In this document: one piece after another, positions 35,085 to 45,688 of the stretch
How positions within the stretch are numbered: the stretch's first letter is position 1
Layout of the letters: every line of letters begins with the position of its first letter
NCBI RefSeq assembly: GCF_020509005.1
Contig: NC_063018.1
Span: 620,001 to 684,000 of the forward strand
DNA from: Fulvia fulva
Lineage: Eukaryota; Ascomycota; Dothideomycetes; Mycosphaerellales; Mycosphaerellaceae
DNA length: 64,000 bases
Direction of reading: 5' to 3'
Notes under the pieces: generated by a model
Seen by the model: only the letters and a program-made list of their open reading frames with translations
Databases searched by the model: none
Told to the model about the DNA's origin: nothing
Program-made: the position numbers and the translations under genes

Positions 35085-35666
35085 CTATGCCATCTGGAAG
35101 ACGACATAGCATACCAGTAATCCCAGCACGAGCTTAACGGGAACCCTGGCACCAGTGGAAGCAGAGGAGATATGTCCGGGGTGCCGATTCTCGAGTGCTT
35201 GTCCACTGCCGGTCTCATCGTCCTTCCCACATGAAATACCCGGCACGCCACAATCCGTGAATCCACCTCCCACGTGGCAGACCCCATCGACCCATTCGCC
35301 AGGGCAGTAGGGGGAAAATGGGTCGCCCCCAGCGGAGGATTCGTGGCGCTTCTGCAGCCCTTCTGCGCCGTCGTCGTGATTCTCCTCGTCGTTCTTCCCG
35401 CAGGAAATTCCCGGCACGCCACAATCCGTGAATCCATCTCCAACTACGCAGACCCCATCGACCCATTCGCCAGGGCAGTAGGGGGGAAATGGGTCTCCAC
35501 CAGCACGGGCTGCGACTGCGCTGTTCTCCTCCCCGTCCTTCGCGCAGGAAATTCCCGGCACGCCACAATCTGTGAGAGTTCCACCTAGGCAGACGCCGTC
35601 GACCAAATGGGTAGGGCAGTATGGGAAGGGCGGGCCTGCTGCTGCGGCGGCTGCTACGAGGGCCAT
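35085..35666 (-). CDS. Cys-motif protein with three repeats and hydrophobic C-tail
   Basis: A 193-residue protein made of three units with the pattern YCP-x(3)-VDGVC-x(7,8)-C-GVPGIS-C, that is C-x8-C-x7/8-C-x6-C. Acidic or basic linkers separate the units. The N-terminus (MALVAAAAAAG) is too short for a typical signal peptide. The C-terminus (VPVKLVLGLLVCYVVFQMA) is a single hydrophobic segment ending at the stop, as in tail-anchored or GPI-signal proteins. Repeats 2 and 3 are nearly identical at DNA level and lie 171 bases apart. A one-repeat paralog lies upstream at 36193. No known family comes to mind. The conserved Cys suggests disulfides or metal binding. Confidence 0.7.
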   Translation of the reverse strand: MALVAAAAAAGPPFPYCPTHLVDGVCLGGTLTDCGVPGISCAKDGEENSAVAARAGGDPFPPYCPGEWVDGVCVVGDGFTDCGVPGISCGKNDEENHDDGAEGLQKRHESSAGGDPFSPYCPGEWVDGVCHVGGGFTDCGVPGISCGKDDETGSGQALENRHPGHISSASTGARVPVKLVLGLLVCYVVFQMA

Positions 35667-35859
35667 TGTTGTGTTGGAGGTGATGGTGATTCGGTGTCGA
35701 AGGGTGGTGAAAGTGGTTGTTGGTCGAACAGAGGGTTAGTTTCGATGGTGTTGTGAGGAGGTGTTCGTGGGCGTTGTGAGAAGTTGTTTGAGGGCGCTGT
35801 GAGAGCTTGATGGAGAGTCCAATGTCAGAAGCTCATCGGTATCAGTAGGTCGTGTTGAA

Positions 35860-36036
35860 GGATATGTTCCCAATAGCATATGGCAAGAACAGCATAGTAG
35901 AGTGCATTGCTGCCATCAGTGGCGAGGTTGATGCATTCTGCGTATTCGGCGAGCATTGTGGTTGATCGCAAGATTCCATGTATGTGTCGGGGTGTTTGCT
36001 CATGATCGCGATGCAGTGGGCACGATCAATTGCATC
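35860..36036. repeat. duplicated upstream region, copy A
   Basis: It is similar to 36646-36806. Shared blocks include TTCCCA(A/G)TAGCAT, GCTGCCAT and TGTTTGCTCATGA followed by CGCGATGCAGTGGGC. It lies upstream of the three-repeat Cys-motif gene. Confidence 0.75.
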
Positions 36037-36192
36037 GGGACAACCTTTCAGCCACACAGAATCTCAAATCGCCCCGACAACGCCAGATACACCCCCGATA
36101 CCTACACCCAAGTACACAAATCCTCATCGAAACCCAACCCAACGCCGAAACACCCATCGCACGAACGAAAGAGGAACCCAAACTCTCGCTCA

Positions 36193-36486
36193 TCACCAAA
36201 CATGCACAACGACATGTCCCAAAATAAGGCAAACTACCAACAGCATGGAGGGCCTTCCCATGTTGGGAGCCCCAGAAGATCTGGAGGCACGGCGCCTCTC
36301 CAGCGCTTGCCGTCTAGGACTACCGCCATCGTTATCATCTCCATCCCCTTCCCTTCCACAAGAAATCCCCGCCACGCCGCACCCCGTCAATGACCCTCCA
36401 ACACAAACTCCATTCTCGTAATGTGTCGGACAGTAACTAGTCTCTGCGGCCCCGGCAGGTGCTGCATGTGCCATCGTTGGAGGCAT
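36193..36486 (-). CDS. Cys-motif protein with one repeat and hydrophobic C-tail
   Basis: A 97-residue paralog of the neighbouring three-repeat gene. It holds one unit (YCPTHYENGVC, GCGVAGISC) with the same C-x8-C-x7-C-x6-C spacing, a basic linker rich in Arg and Ser, and a hydrophobic tail (SMLLVVCLILGHVVVHVW) ending at the stop. The Ala-rich N-terminus (MPPTMAHAAPAGAAE) is again a poor signal peptide. A second ATG at codon 5 is an alternative start. Gene order and duplicated flanks indicate tandem duplication with later change in repeat number. Confidence 0.68.
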   Translation of the reverse strand: MPPTMAHAAPAGAAETSYCPTHYENGVCVGGSLTGCGVAGISCGREGDGDDNDGGSPRRQALERRRASRSSGAPNMGRPSMLLVVCLILGHVVVHVW

Positions 36487-36645
36487 TGTGCGACCGGTTA
36501 CTGAGGTATAAGCTGCGAGCTGATCGTCGTTCGTTCGTGTGCGTTGTGAGATATTGTGAGAAACCTGGTTGCTCGTGGGCGTTGTGAGGGATTGACGGTG
36601 AGGTGAGCCAGGAGGTGACTGACCGGTATCAGGATCATGTGGTCA

Positions 36646-36806
36646 AAGGGACATTCCCAGTAGCATGGGGCAAGGATGACGTAGTATATGGTATAGCTGC
36701 CATGGGTGAGGCGAGGCGAACTGTTGCGAGCATCATGGCCAAGCGTAATATATGTGTAGAGCTGTTTGCTCATGAACGCGATGCAGTGGGCGCGATCGAT
36801 CAGAGG
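36646..36806. repeat. duplicated upstream region, copy B
   Basis: Counterpart of 35860-36036, located upstream of the one-repeat Cys-motif gene. The block near its right end, CGCGATGCAGTGGGC, is identical to copy A. Confidence 0.75.
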
Positions 36807-37077
36807 CGATGATGTGGCTGTTCTGGATGATCCCTACAGATGTCAGTAGCGCGATTGACATATCGTTAGTATGTGTAGTCAACGCAGAATGTGATCAATA
36901 TCGATATCAACAACATTGCAGTGCCATTGACAATTTTCTCAGGCAAGAAGACCAGCAGCATTCACCGTCCTCCCCTCACAAGCATTGCGCAACTTCACAC
37001 GTCTTGCTTCCAAACCAACGCCACCGACCCACAGCAAGAACTCACAGCCACCAGTATCTCTTTTTTTTTCTTCCATT

Positions 37078-39077
37078 TCACAAATTCCAAAGCCAATCAT
37101 AATCATTCTCCCTCGCAAAAGCCACACCATCATCATAGTACCCAAGAAACTCCCCCTCTTCCTGCGGCGGCTCACTTTCCACCACCGACTCGACACGTAG
37201 TCGCTTGGGTACACTCGGGAACATATCATCCCACTCAGGAGCACGAGCCCAAGCGTGGCGCGTGGTGTCCTTCTCCTCTTCGGCGGTTTGGTTGATTTGG
37301 GTAGGTGGAGCAGTGCTGACCGAACCGGTCTCGTCCTCTGTGCTGTCCCATGTCATCCAGCCTTCTTCTTCGGTGAGCTTGATTGGCGACGCAGGTTCCT
37401 CGTTGATGAGCTCCGGCTCCTCGTAACACTCGTTGCACCAGCAGTTCTCCACGTGGCCCATCTTGAGGAATATCGCGAGGTCGCATGTGCTCTCTTCGTT
37501 GCTGTTCGAGGGCAGCGGCTTCGTGTCGAACAGCGCTTGCTCGCTTTTGTAATGCTCGGTCGAGCGAGACAGATCGTCGGCATCGGTGTTGGTGTGTACG
37601 TTCTCGGCATTGTCGATGAACTGCATCTCGGGTGTCTTGGCACGAACAACATCTGGCGTTGGTTGGCGAGGAAAGAGTGGCCATGGCATGGCTTCAAGGT
37701 CGTAGTTGAGACCATAATTTTCGGACATGAAGGTCTCGGCGAGATGAATGGCAGAATCGGCCACATTGTCGTTGCCAGTACAGTCTGAGTGATATCTGGC
37801 AGTATCGTTGGCGTGGCCAGTCAAGCTGTTGGTGTGGACGTATGGAACCTCCTTGCCGTCAAGCTCAAAAGGTGGTGGTTGCTCGTCATTGGTCACAGGC
37901 AGTGCAACGCCACCTTCCTCATCGTACTCGGTCTCCCAGCATGACTCGCAGCCTCTGACTTGAGGCCTGAGAGACTCTAGCTTCTCGCTGATGAGGATGT
38001 GCCACAGATTGGCAGCTGAGGGTACATCAGTCAGATCAGTGTTCCTTGGAGGATCTTGAGCGGGCGTCTTGACATGTCCAGCTCCTCTGGTATTGACGTC
38101 GTGTTGTGTGGATCTGGGCGACAGGTTCCAGGCTGTGGTGAGTGGATCCTGTAGTGCCTGTTCGGAGCGATGGAGCTTGCATGCGGTTGGTGGCAGCTTT
38201 ACTATTGGCTGTGGAAGGCGCGAAGTTGGAAAGAACCTTGATTGCCTCTTTGGCCTCAGTATCAGGTCGGTTGTCCACGGTCGTAATTCCTGCTGAACTT
38301 CAGCTTTAGGCGTGGCCGGCTTCTGGTCCGAAAGGTGGGACAGATCAGTAAAACTTGGAACTTTGCCTGACCAAATCCTGTTCGACATGAGGGATGAAAT
38401 GTACGGGCACCAGTCTGGAACAACAGACGACAGCTGAGGAGGAGGATGCGCGAAGCTCGGGTGCTGCCAGGTCATAGGCGGAAAGTCGTTCACGTTCCAA
38501 TGGCCGAAGTTGAGCGGAGGCAGCTTCGGAGGTGATGGCGGTAAAGGTGGCAGTGAAGAGAAGTCCAACAGCGGTTGCGACAGGGAAGTCGTCGGGCAAA
38601 TTGGCGTTGGCAGTTGCTGACTTGCTTGTGTTGCAGGGATATTGGCATTGGCCAGGATCTCGTCGATATCCTTCGACAGCTGCTCGTCCAGCATCTGAGC
38701 AGCATGCTTTCTCTCGTGCCTCCTGGCATCTCGTCGCTTCTTTGCCTCCTTTGTACCTCGACTGTTGCGTGGTCGACGGCGGGTGATAGGGCTTTCACGC
38801 TCTCTGTCTCGGAGATGAGCAGGCGGTGGAGGAGCCAAGCCTCTGGACCGGTTGTCTGCTGCAGTCAGCAGCGACCTTTCAGCTTCGGGTTATGTCACAT
38901 ACTGAATGGCGAAGTGGTGTGATGGATGCTCAGGTCAAGATCGCCATGGAACTCATCGAAGTCTGGAGATGCTCCCGCCCATCGAGAGCCACGTTCGAAG
39001 CCTCTCTCTTGACGAGCTCGATGGCGCCGGCGTAGGGATAGCGGCTGCGCAGCTGGCGAGGAGAGGTTGCGGAACAT
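37078..39077 (-). CDS. hypothetical protein with paired Cys motifs
   Basis: Exons 39077-38903 and 38858-37078 (44-base intron with GTATGT donor, GCTGAC branch, TGCAG acceptor) encode 651 residues. The downstream open frame has no usable ATG at its head, which supports the added first exon. The N-terminus is basic (RDRERESPITRRRPR and a KKRRDARRHERKH stretch, possible nuclear signals), then Pro-rich. Two similar Cys motifs occur, GCESCWETEYDEE and NCWCNECYEEPE, each followed by acidic residues. The C-terminus is acidic and Trp-rich (DYDWLWNL). I do not recognise the family. Nuclear localisation and metal binding by the Cys pairs are guesses from composition. Confidence 0.65.
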
Positions 39078-40100
39078 TGAGAAGAGATGAATGGGGAGGA
39101 GGATCTGCTGTTTTCAGGTGATAGGGATGGTGGATGTGAGAGGTACGCGGAGGAGATGTGATGTTGGTGTGGAAGAATGAAAAGACTAGGAGTTGTGTAA
39201 GAATGGCGGGGAATGGAAAGACAGAAGATGGAAGCATCAACTTCGAGGGCCAGTATTGTCGTAGCAAGGACGATTGGGTCCGTTGCAGGAGCCATGATGA
39301 GGTAGGTACTGCTGTCGATGGAGTGTGGCTGGCCGCGTCGGACCAGTATATGTTCAGAAGCGGCGACTGAGATAGATGTAGCTTAGTGGTCAATGTGAGG
39401 CATCGGAGCTGGGTCGTGACTGCCACATGTTAGCAATGCCCGGCACTCAGTGGCGATGATCTGAGACTGTGCAGTGATATGGCATTGTGGTCGCGGCGAT
39501 GTCCTGGAATGGAGTTGCCTGTTCGGTCAGATACATGTACTTTCACAGCAACATCTGGGTTATGTGAGCAGATCTCGCGCGATCGATGCCAGGGATCAGC
39601 AAGAGGTATATCGACACGCGCTCTCCGTCATCGCTCTCATCCACCGGGCACTTCTGGAGGCTGTAAGAGCCATTGCCTGCCACATGGTCATCAAACGCGT
39701 TGCCGTCGAGCTCTACGTAGATATTGATGAGATTGATGGGAGACGTTTGGCCTGGTCCGTGAGAGCACGGACTGACGGCGTTTGCATGTCGATGTGAAGA
39801 AAGTACATGTAGGTCCTTTTCGGCAGAGCTTTCCAGGTTGCCGCCCCACTCTCCACACTCACCAGCAGCCAGCACTCTCCAAACACTGTCGCCTTTCGTT
39901 TCCTGCGCAGCACATCACCACCTCGCCGCCGCCGACGACCTCTCGTCCAAGGCACCCAGGAGTCTCACCGCCAACTCTCCTCCTCACCACTCCTGGGGAC
40001 GCTCGATCGCCTTCCGCCCGACTTCGAAACATCGCTCGGTCAGCAGAAAGATATATTCCGATTGCTAAGCCGAAGTCACTCGACCACCGCCGGCGACAAC
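39078..40100. other. divergent gene-free stretch
   Basis: About 1 kb between divergent starts (39077 minus, 40101 plus). The right part is pyrimidine-rich, typical of a fungal promoter or 5' leader. Confidence 0.5.
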
Positions 40101-42461
40101 ATGGCGCCCTCCAACGGCATTGTTTCGAGCGCATCACACGTCAATGGCTCAAAGCGTCCTGCTGCCGGCAAAGTGGTGCCAGCAATCCCTCTTGCCTTGA
40201 GCAAACGCTCCGCTAGGCCGCAACCGAAGCCGGAGATCGCTACAAAAGCTGTGGAAACAAATGCGAAGCCGGCGGAGCATGTAGAGCATGTAGACAAGGA
40301 TAGCAATGCGCTGGCGGAAGCTGTACCAAAGGCGGATGAGGGCGTGATCCAGCTACAGCCAGACTTGGCTCAGGCGGCTGTCGTCCATGGTGTGCACAGC
40401 GAGAAAGAGGAGCACGAGCACGAGCAGGACCAGGCCACCAATAAGCCCTCAACCGACACTCCAGTCTCACGAGGTAGCGCAGCCATGGAAACGTCAAATG
40501 GCGCCACTCCACAGTCGACACCCGGTGAAGCTGCTGCCCAGGAGCCAGATTTGGTGAATGGCCAGACGGAAGCGTCCAGCCCAACCATTATTGCGAGTCC
40601 TGTGTCTCGACGCAAGACATCAGACAGATTCGACATGCGGCAGATAATGACTGGACTACCACCCGTTTTTGTGCCATCCGCTGGGCAGCACACACCGCAC
40701 TCTGCTTCGTCCTCCTTCACACGGCCATACCCACCACCGGGTCTGGCCCACGGCCACCCAACCCATCCCAGCGCCAGCAGCATCGTCTTTGGGGGCGGTC
40801 AAGACTCTGCAAGCTCGTCTCCTGCCCCACCATTGTCGGCTGGCTCAGCATACGCGCCGCCTCCGCAAGCAGCCCAGCCACCTTTCTTCGCCCATGCCCA
40901 TCACCCATCAGATCCACCACGTATGGGCCCGCCCAATGGTTTCATGCACCACCAGTCGCCGATGCAGAGAGGCACGCGGCAAGGGTTTGTACCTGGACCA
41001 GCACAGCCATATCATCCTCATGCACACATGCCACGTCCGCACACTCCTCGTGATCCTGGTCGACAAGCTGGGCCGCCATTCACCAACGGCCACGGCTACC
41101 CTCTGCAGTCGCGCTCAGCCTCTCAAGCCTCTTCCATTGCTTACGATGTGCAACGTTCCGGCGGAGACCTCCAATCACCCATTGCTATCGAGCAGCAAAC
41201 CGACGGCAGAGGGATGCACCCGGATCAGAAAGCTGCGTTCTCCGGTCCTGGTCACCTCCCTGCTCCTCGACAGCACATGGGCCCCCCGCCACCTCCAACC
41301 CTTACGCATCCAGCCTTCGCCAACGACCACAATGCTTTAGCCATGCGTGACCACCTCTACTCTCACTTCGAAAGCCCGGAGCTCGCCGATTGTCATCTAC
41401 AAATTTCAGATGAGACTAGCGGCAGACGGTACTTCGATGGCCACAAGATTATTTTGGCTCGCTCTCCTACACTACTCTCACTTATCCGTGGGAGTGCCGC
41501 GCCAACGTCTGGTGCATTGAAGACCCAGGTCACCGTTCCGTTACAGGGCCAACATGTGGCTGTAGGACCGTTCTTCGAGGCTTTACGATTTCTGTATGGT
41601 GGCCCATTGCCAGACTTTGATCCATTCCGCAACACGGGTGTCGACATCCCCGTCGACAAGCGCCTGGATCTGGCCTTCAAGTACATTGCTACGGGTGCGT
41701 GGCTCGACCTCACAGCCTTCGCTCATCGTGGTGTGGAGATATGCTCGAGCCTGCTACACTGGGAGACGATCCCCTCTACTCTTGCATTCACCCTTGACGG
41801 AGGGCTTGGCCAGATGTGGCCGACCAAAGACGGCCCAGAGGACGGCAACGAGGAAAAGAACAGCACATGCTCTAGTGACGACTCCTTCAGGCAGCCTGAA
41901 GCCGGTGGCGCGCCACGACACGACCCGTACTCGTCCGCACTACTGCACCGTGCACTTGACTACATGGTACATCAGTTCCCGCCAAACTTTTACCTGGATC
42001 AGTCGGCGCCCCAGCTTGCTTCGACACCTCGATTACCGACCCAGCCCCCTACCCACGAAAGCAAGCCGTCACGGTCAGATCCAAGACTGAGCAGCATCCG
42101 GTTTGGAGACATCTCGGCCGCAGAGGACCATCATCAGCGACCGTCCCATGGAACAACGAACATCTCCAGCATCCTGCTGTCTTTGCCGTTTCCACTACTG
42201 AAATTCCTGCTGGAACACCCAATTCTCACCGATCGTCTTGGACCTGACACGGTCAGCAGTATCATGCGACAAGTCGTGGGCGAGCGTGAAGCTCGCCGCC
42301 AGAAGGCCTTACTTCAGACTCGGACTGCCGTCATTGACATACTGTACTGGGAGGAGCTGGTGGAGCCTTACCGCCAGAACAAGGCCGGATTTCGTCTTAC
42401 CCGGAGACGCCGCGGTATCAACACGCCTCCCAGCTCGAACGAGTCGGATAAAGCGTTGTAA
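40101..42461 (+). CDS. large BTB/POZ-like domain protein
   Basis: A 786-residue intronless gene; ATG 40101 (MAPSNGIVSS) is preferred over an in-frame ATG 39 bases upstream. The first 420 residues are disordered and rich in Pro, His, Gln and Ser. A BTB-like domain follows: LADCHLQISDE, FDGHKIILARSPTLLSLIRGS and FEALRFLYGGPLPDFD. Two helical regions come after it (ALLHRALDYMVHQFPPNFYL and ISSILLSLPFPLLKFLLEHP), and then a basic C-terminus. BTB domains mediate dimerisation or Cul3 binding. This architecture resembles uncharacterised ascomycete BTB proteins. Large frames in other registers overlapping it are shadows. Confidence 0.82.
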   Translation: MAPSNGIVSSASHVNGSKRPAAGKVVPAIPLALSKRSARPQPKPEIATKAVETNAKPAEHVEHVDKDSNALAEAVPKADEGVIQLQPDLAQAAVVHGVHSEKEEHEHEQDQATNKPSTDTPVSRGSAAMETSNGATPQSTPGEAAAQEPDLVNGQTEASSPTIIASPVSRRKTSDRFDMRQIMTGLPPVFVPSAGQHTPHSASSSFTRPYPPPGLAHGHPTHPSASSIVFGGGQDSASSSPAPPLSAGSAYAPPPQAAQPPFFAHAHHPSDPPRMGPPNGFMHHQSPMQRGTRQGFVPGPAQPYHPHAHMPRPHTPRDPGRQAGPPFTNGHGYPLQSRSASQASSIAYDVQRSGGDLQSPIAIEQQTDGRGMHPDQKAAFSGPGHLPAPRQHMGPPPPPTLTHPAFANDHNALAMRDHLYSHFESPELADCHLQISDETSGRRYFDGHKIILARSPTLLSLIRGSAAPTSGALKTQVTVPLQGQHVAVGPFFEALRFLYGGPLPDFDPFRNTGVDIPVDKRLDLAFKYIATGAWLDLTAFAHRGVEICSSLLHWETIPSTLAFTLDGGLGQMWPTKDGPEDGNEEKNSTCSSDDSFRQPEAGGAPRHDPYSSALLHRALDYMVHQFPPNFYLDQSAPQLASTPRLPTQPPTHESKPSRSDPRLSSIRFGDISAAEDHHQRPSHGTTNISSILLSLPFPLLKFLLEHPILTDRLGPDTVSSIMRQVVGEREARRQKALLQTRTAVIDILYWEELVEPYRQNKAGFRLTRRRRGINTPPSSNESDKAL

Positions 42462-43331
42462 ACTTGACTTCGTACGCATTTCCGAGGCTGCCAATTGCAG
42501 CTTGCCCTTACTTCACCACCGTGTGGTGTCTGGCATGATGGCAACACGACGGTGGTGAACTTTTTCTTTCATGGGATGCGTTCGTTCTCAATACAGGTTC
42601 TTTCCCGGACTATGACATGTGAGATGAGACATTTTACTGCATAGCGAGCGATGGCGTTTGGGATTGGAGCGAACAGGGAGCGGTCGTGGATTTCTGAGAT
42701 ACCTCAACGTTGGCGTACAGGCTTGTTGGACTGCTCACGCTTACGACATGGGGGTACAAAAGAGGTTCTGGTGCTCATCACTATCTGGAGCGGTTTGGCT
42801 TTGGCGCTGGTGGTATGGGAGGAAAGGACTGGCTCTATGCAGTGTCACCTGAAAGCGCTTCAACGATTGCTCGCGGAAGCCAGGGCAGGGCAGTCTGCTT
42901 TGAACATGAGCCTGCTTTGTACAGGCCTGAAGCCAATGATGTATTTAGGCTTCGTAGATAGGTACTCCTGGTCGCTTGCGACCTTCACTCTGCGGCCCCC
43001 TCTCCGAGCTTTCTCCAAACAGGTACCTTTACGGATTGCCGAGCGGAAGCAGTAAGGAGTATGGACACTGTCCGTTATCGTTCAGCGGATCGTCGTCGTC
43101 TCCGCTGCAAACGCTGTTATCAGAACCTGCCGGCGCGCGATTGCCTCAATTCGCCAATGAGACCGGTGCAAGCATGTGATACTGGACTCAAATGAGCTGC
43201 ATATGAGTGACTCGCTTTAGACGTCATGGGCACAAGCTCCTTGGCCCTGCAATAAGCCTTCATCTTGCCGCGTTCATCAGCACCTTTGCATAAACATCAA
43301 CCTCACACAGAGGATCTCACACCGTCTCAGC
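42462..43331. other. gene-free stretch
   Basis: About 870 bases between two plus-strand genes; nothing supportable. Confidence 0.5.
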
Positions 43332-43954
43332 ATGACTGGCACCATCTCAGCGAACATGGTTCCGGTAAACAAGCGTGTGCTAAAGTGATATGCTACAGAC
43401 TGATAGACTGATTCTGATGTACACAGACCACCAGGCCAAGCGTACCAACGGCTGCACCACAGGTCTTCGCAATACCGGAGTTGCTTGAGAATATCCTTCT
43501 TCATGTCGACGCCGTCAATCTGTACTTGCTCGAACACACCATCAAGGCTTTCAAAGGCGTCATGGCTGGGTCGCGAGCTCTCCGGAAGCGAATGTTCAAG
43601 GAAGGCGCTGCCGATCTCGATGACTTCTCCGATTTCCTCGAACATCCCGTCATGAGAAGAGCCACCTATCCATTCAGTTGCGTCGCTGTGCGGAAATGGG
43701 ACGGACGATATTTCTTCCACACGTCGACAAATTGGCTCATTGATAACGAGCCTGGGCTCAGCGTTCACAAAATGCCGTGCACGCGACCTGCGTGGTGGAG
43801 GAAGATCCGGCCGAATATGAACTCCTATTGCGTGGTCTTCGACTATAACGGGCACTTCCTCTGGAATACACGAGTACTCGGATACGGTTTCACGCTAGGA
43901 CGTTTTGTAGATAGTGCTGCTAGGCGGCTGTGCCAAAGGTCGGGTCGGTTGTGA
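43332..43954 (+). CDS. F-box-like protein, paralog 3 of 6
   Basis: Exon 43332-43364 (MTGTISANMVP), a 62-base intron (43365-43426) and exon 43427-43954 give 186 residues. The F-box-like segment reads QVFAIPELLENILLHVDAVNLYLLE, with a LRKRMF basic helix after it. The recurrent Trp element appears as AWWRKIRPN near residue 140. The intron lies just upstream of the AIPELL core, comparable with the leader introns of the 5.5-7.2 kb paralogs. The protein is small, like the other members, with a degenerate C-terminal part. The function is inferred from the F-box-like fold only. Confidence 0.72.
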
Positions 43955-44866
43955 AGTCTAGGGGACGCAATGGGTTCAGAGGATTACGGTCTGGATGCAG
44001 ACGACGCTGGGTACGATGCAAAGGAAACGGGAGCTGATGAGGGAATCCAACGACGAGGGCGAGGACGAGGCTGCTTGAGTGAAGACGACTTGGTCTGTCT
44101 GACTGGATGGCCAGAGTAGTCGTCTCGTTCTGGCTCTCGCCATCCAACCCGAGCGGCTACTCAGATCCTTTCTGCCATCGTGCCGTACGTATCGTCTACT
44201 AGTCCATTTTATGGCAGAAATAATGGCCTGCCCAAAGTTCTGCTTGCTTCACCCGGGCTCCAGCTGTGGATTGACCAAAATCCAGTCACTGCACTGAAGC
44301 AGCCGAGCCGCACTTCTCGAGCGATCATGAGCTAAGCGCAGGACAACCTCACTCGCTGCTCAATTTGCGTACTCCTGGCCGTATACAGTCACTACCTCGC
44401 CTAGACCAAATCTCAAGGATCCGCAGTCGCAGCGTCACTATCAGGGTCCGGCGCATTGGCGTGATGTGTTAGTGTGCAAGCGAAGGCCGAAACGGCACAA
44501 GTCCATGTCATCGATGACCGCCCGAGGCTCTATATGTGTGATAGTGTCGCCCCGAAAAGTGTTGCTTGCTGACGAGTGGTCGTTGTTATCGACCAGAGTT
44601 AATAGTGTTGTGAGCATGTGATGCCAAGAAGAACGGCTTAAGGGGCGCTTTTGACGTTGTCAATCTCAAGCACACGGTATTGGTACTACTGAATTATAGA
44701 GAGTACTATCAGATATACACCATCATTCTTGATTGAGTCAATGGCAGTGATGCTCTCAGGCGGCATACTGCTCGCTGTGCCACAAGACCGTTGCGCCGCC
44801 TTCCGAGCGCCTCCCAAATTCTGTCCATAGCACACAGAGCTATGGAAGGGCCTTTCATAGCCTACT
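43955..44866. other. gene-free stretch
   Basis: About 910 bases between convergent F-box-like genes, without a credible ORF. Confidence 0.5.
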
Positions 44867-45445
44867 TCAATGTATACCATCCTCACACCGAACGTCCTTC
44901 CACTCCGCATGCACTGCACTCGTGACTCTGTCCGTCACGGCGCCCAGAGGCTCACCTGGGCTTATCTCGCCAGGCTCCAGCCAGCCCATTATATCACACG
45001 ATATCATAATGTTGCTCGGGAAGCTAGAATCCCCCAAGATGAGTTCGCGCCATGAGCCCTCATTCGCACATGCAAAGTCCTCGATGGTAGGCCCTGCCGG
45101 TAGCTCGTGTCTCAAGCCTTGGATCCACTCGCAAGCTAGCTCGAAGTCCACGAAATGCTTCTTCTGGCGTTTGCTTGCGATGAAGCTGAAGCAGAAGGGG
45201 TACGTCGCTTTGTTGACCCTGAGACGTTCGACAATGTGAGCGATGCTGTTGCAGTCCGCGCCATGCTCGAGGCACATGCGCTGGCGGAGGGACTTGGTGC
45301 CGCGGATGACATCTTGGAATGTGCTGTTGACTGACTGAAGGACGAAGAGCTGCAGCGTGTCTTGCACATGCTCGAGGATGTTGATGAGTAACTCTGGTAT
45401 GGCGCAGACTCGAGCGGCGGCGGAGGACTCTTCAGTGGTTGCCAT
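44867..45445 (-). CDS. F-box-like protein, paralog 4 of 6
   Basis: A 192-residue intronless member. ARVCAIPELLINILEHVQDTLQLFVLQ forms the F-box-like start, with SLRQRMCLEH as the basic helix. The shared element is GSWRELILGD near residue 132, followed by NIMISCDIMGW and a C-terminal GEPLGAVTDRV stretch also seen in paralog 5. It is oriented head-to-tail with paralog 5. SCF involvement is an inference. Confidence 0.75.
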   Translation of the reverse strand: MATTEESSAAARVCAIPELLINILEHVQDTLQLFVLQSVNSTFQDVIRGTKSLRQRMCLEHGADCNSIAHIVERLRVNKATYPFCFSFIASKRQKKHFVDFELACEWIQGLRHELPAGPTIEDFACANEGSWRELILGDSSFPSNIMISCDIMGWLEPGEISPGEPLGAVTDRVTSAVHAEWKDVRCEDGIH

Positions 45446-45688
45446 TATGGGATGTGGTGTTATGTGTTCGAGTGCTGAGTCTGATGTTGAGGTTCATGAG
45501 TTTGTGTGTCAATGTAAGTGTGTTCTTGTTGTCAAATGGTGTGATTAAAAAGCTGTCTGGAAGTGATGAATGTGTGTGTGGTGGCAAAGTTAGGAAAAGC
45601 TCATGGGTAAGCAAGAAAAGTAGAGCAGAAATTTCCAAGGTTGTGATTCAAGTTGATCGGCTCATTATTCGCACTAGCAACCGCACCT

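Noticed and set aside
40669..41340. 223-codon open frame inside the BTB gene in another register
   Set aside because: Shadow of the Pro/His-rich coding region of the BTB protein.
43277..43855. 192-codon minus-strand frame
   Set aside because: Antisense to F-box-like paralog 3, which is supported by homology and splicing.
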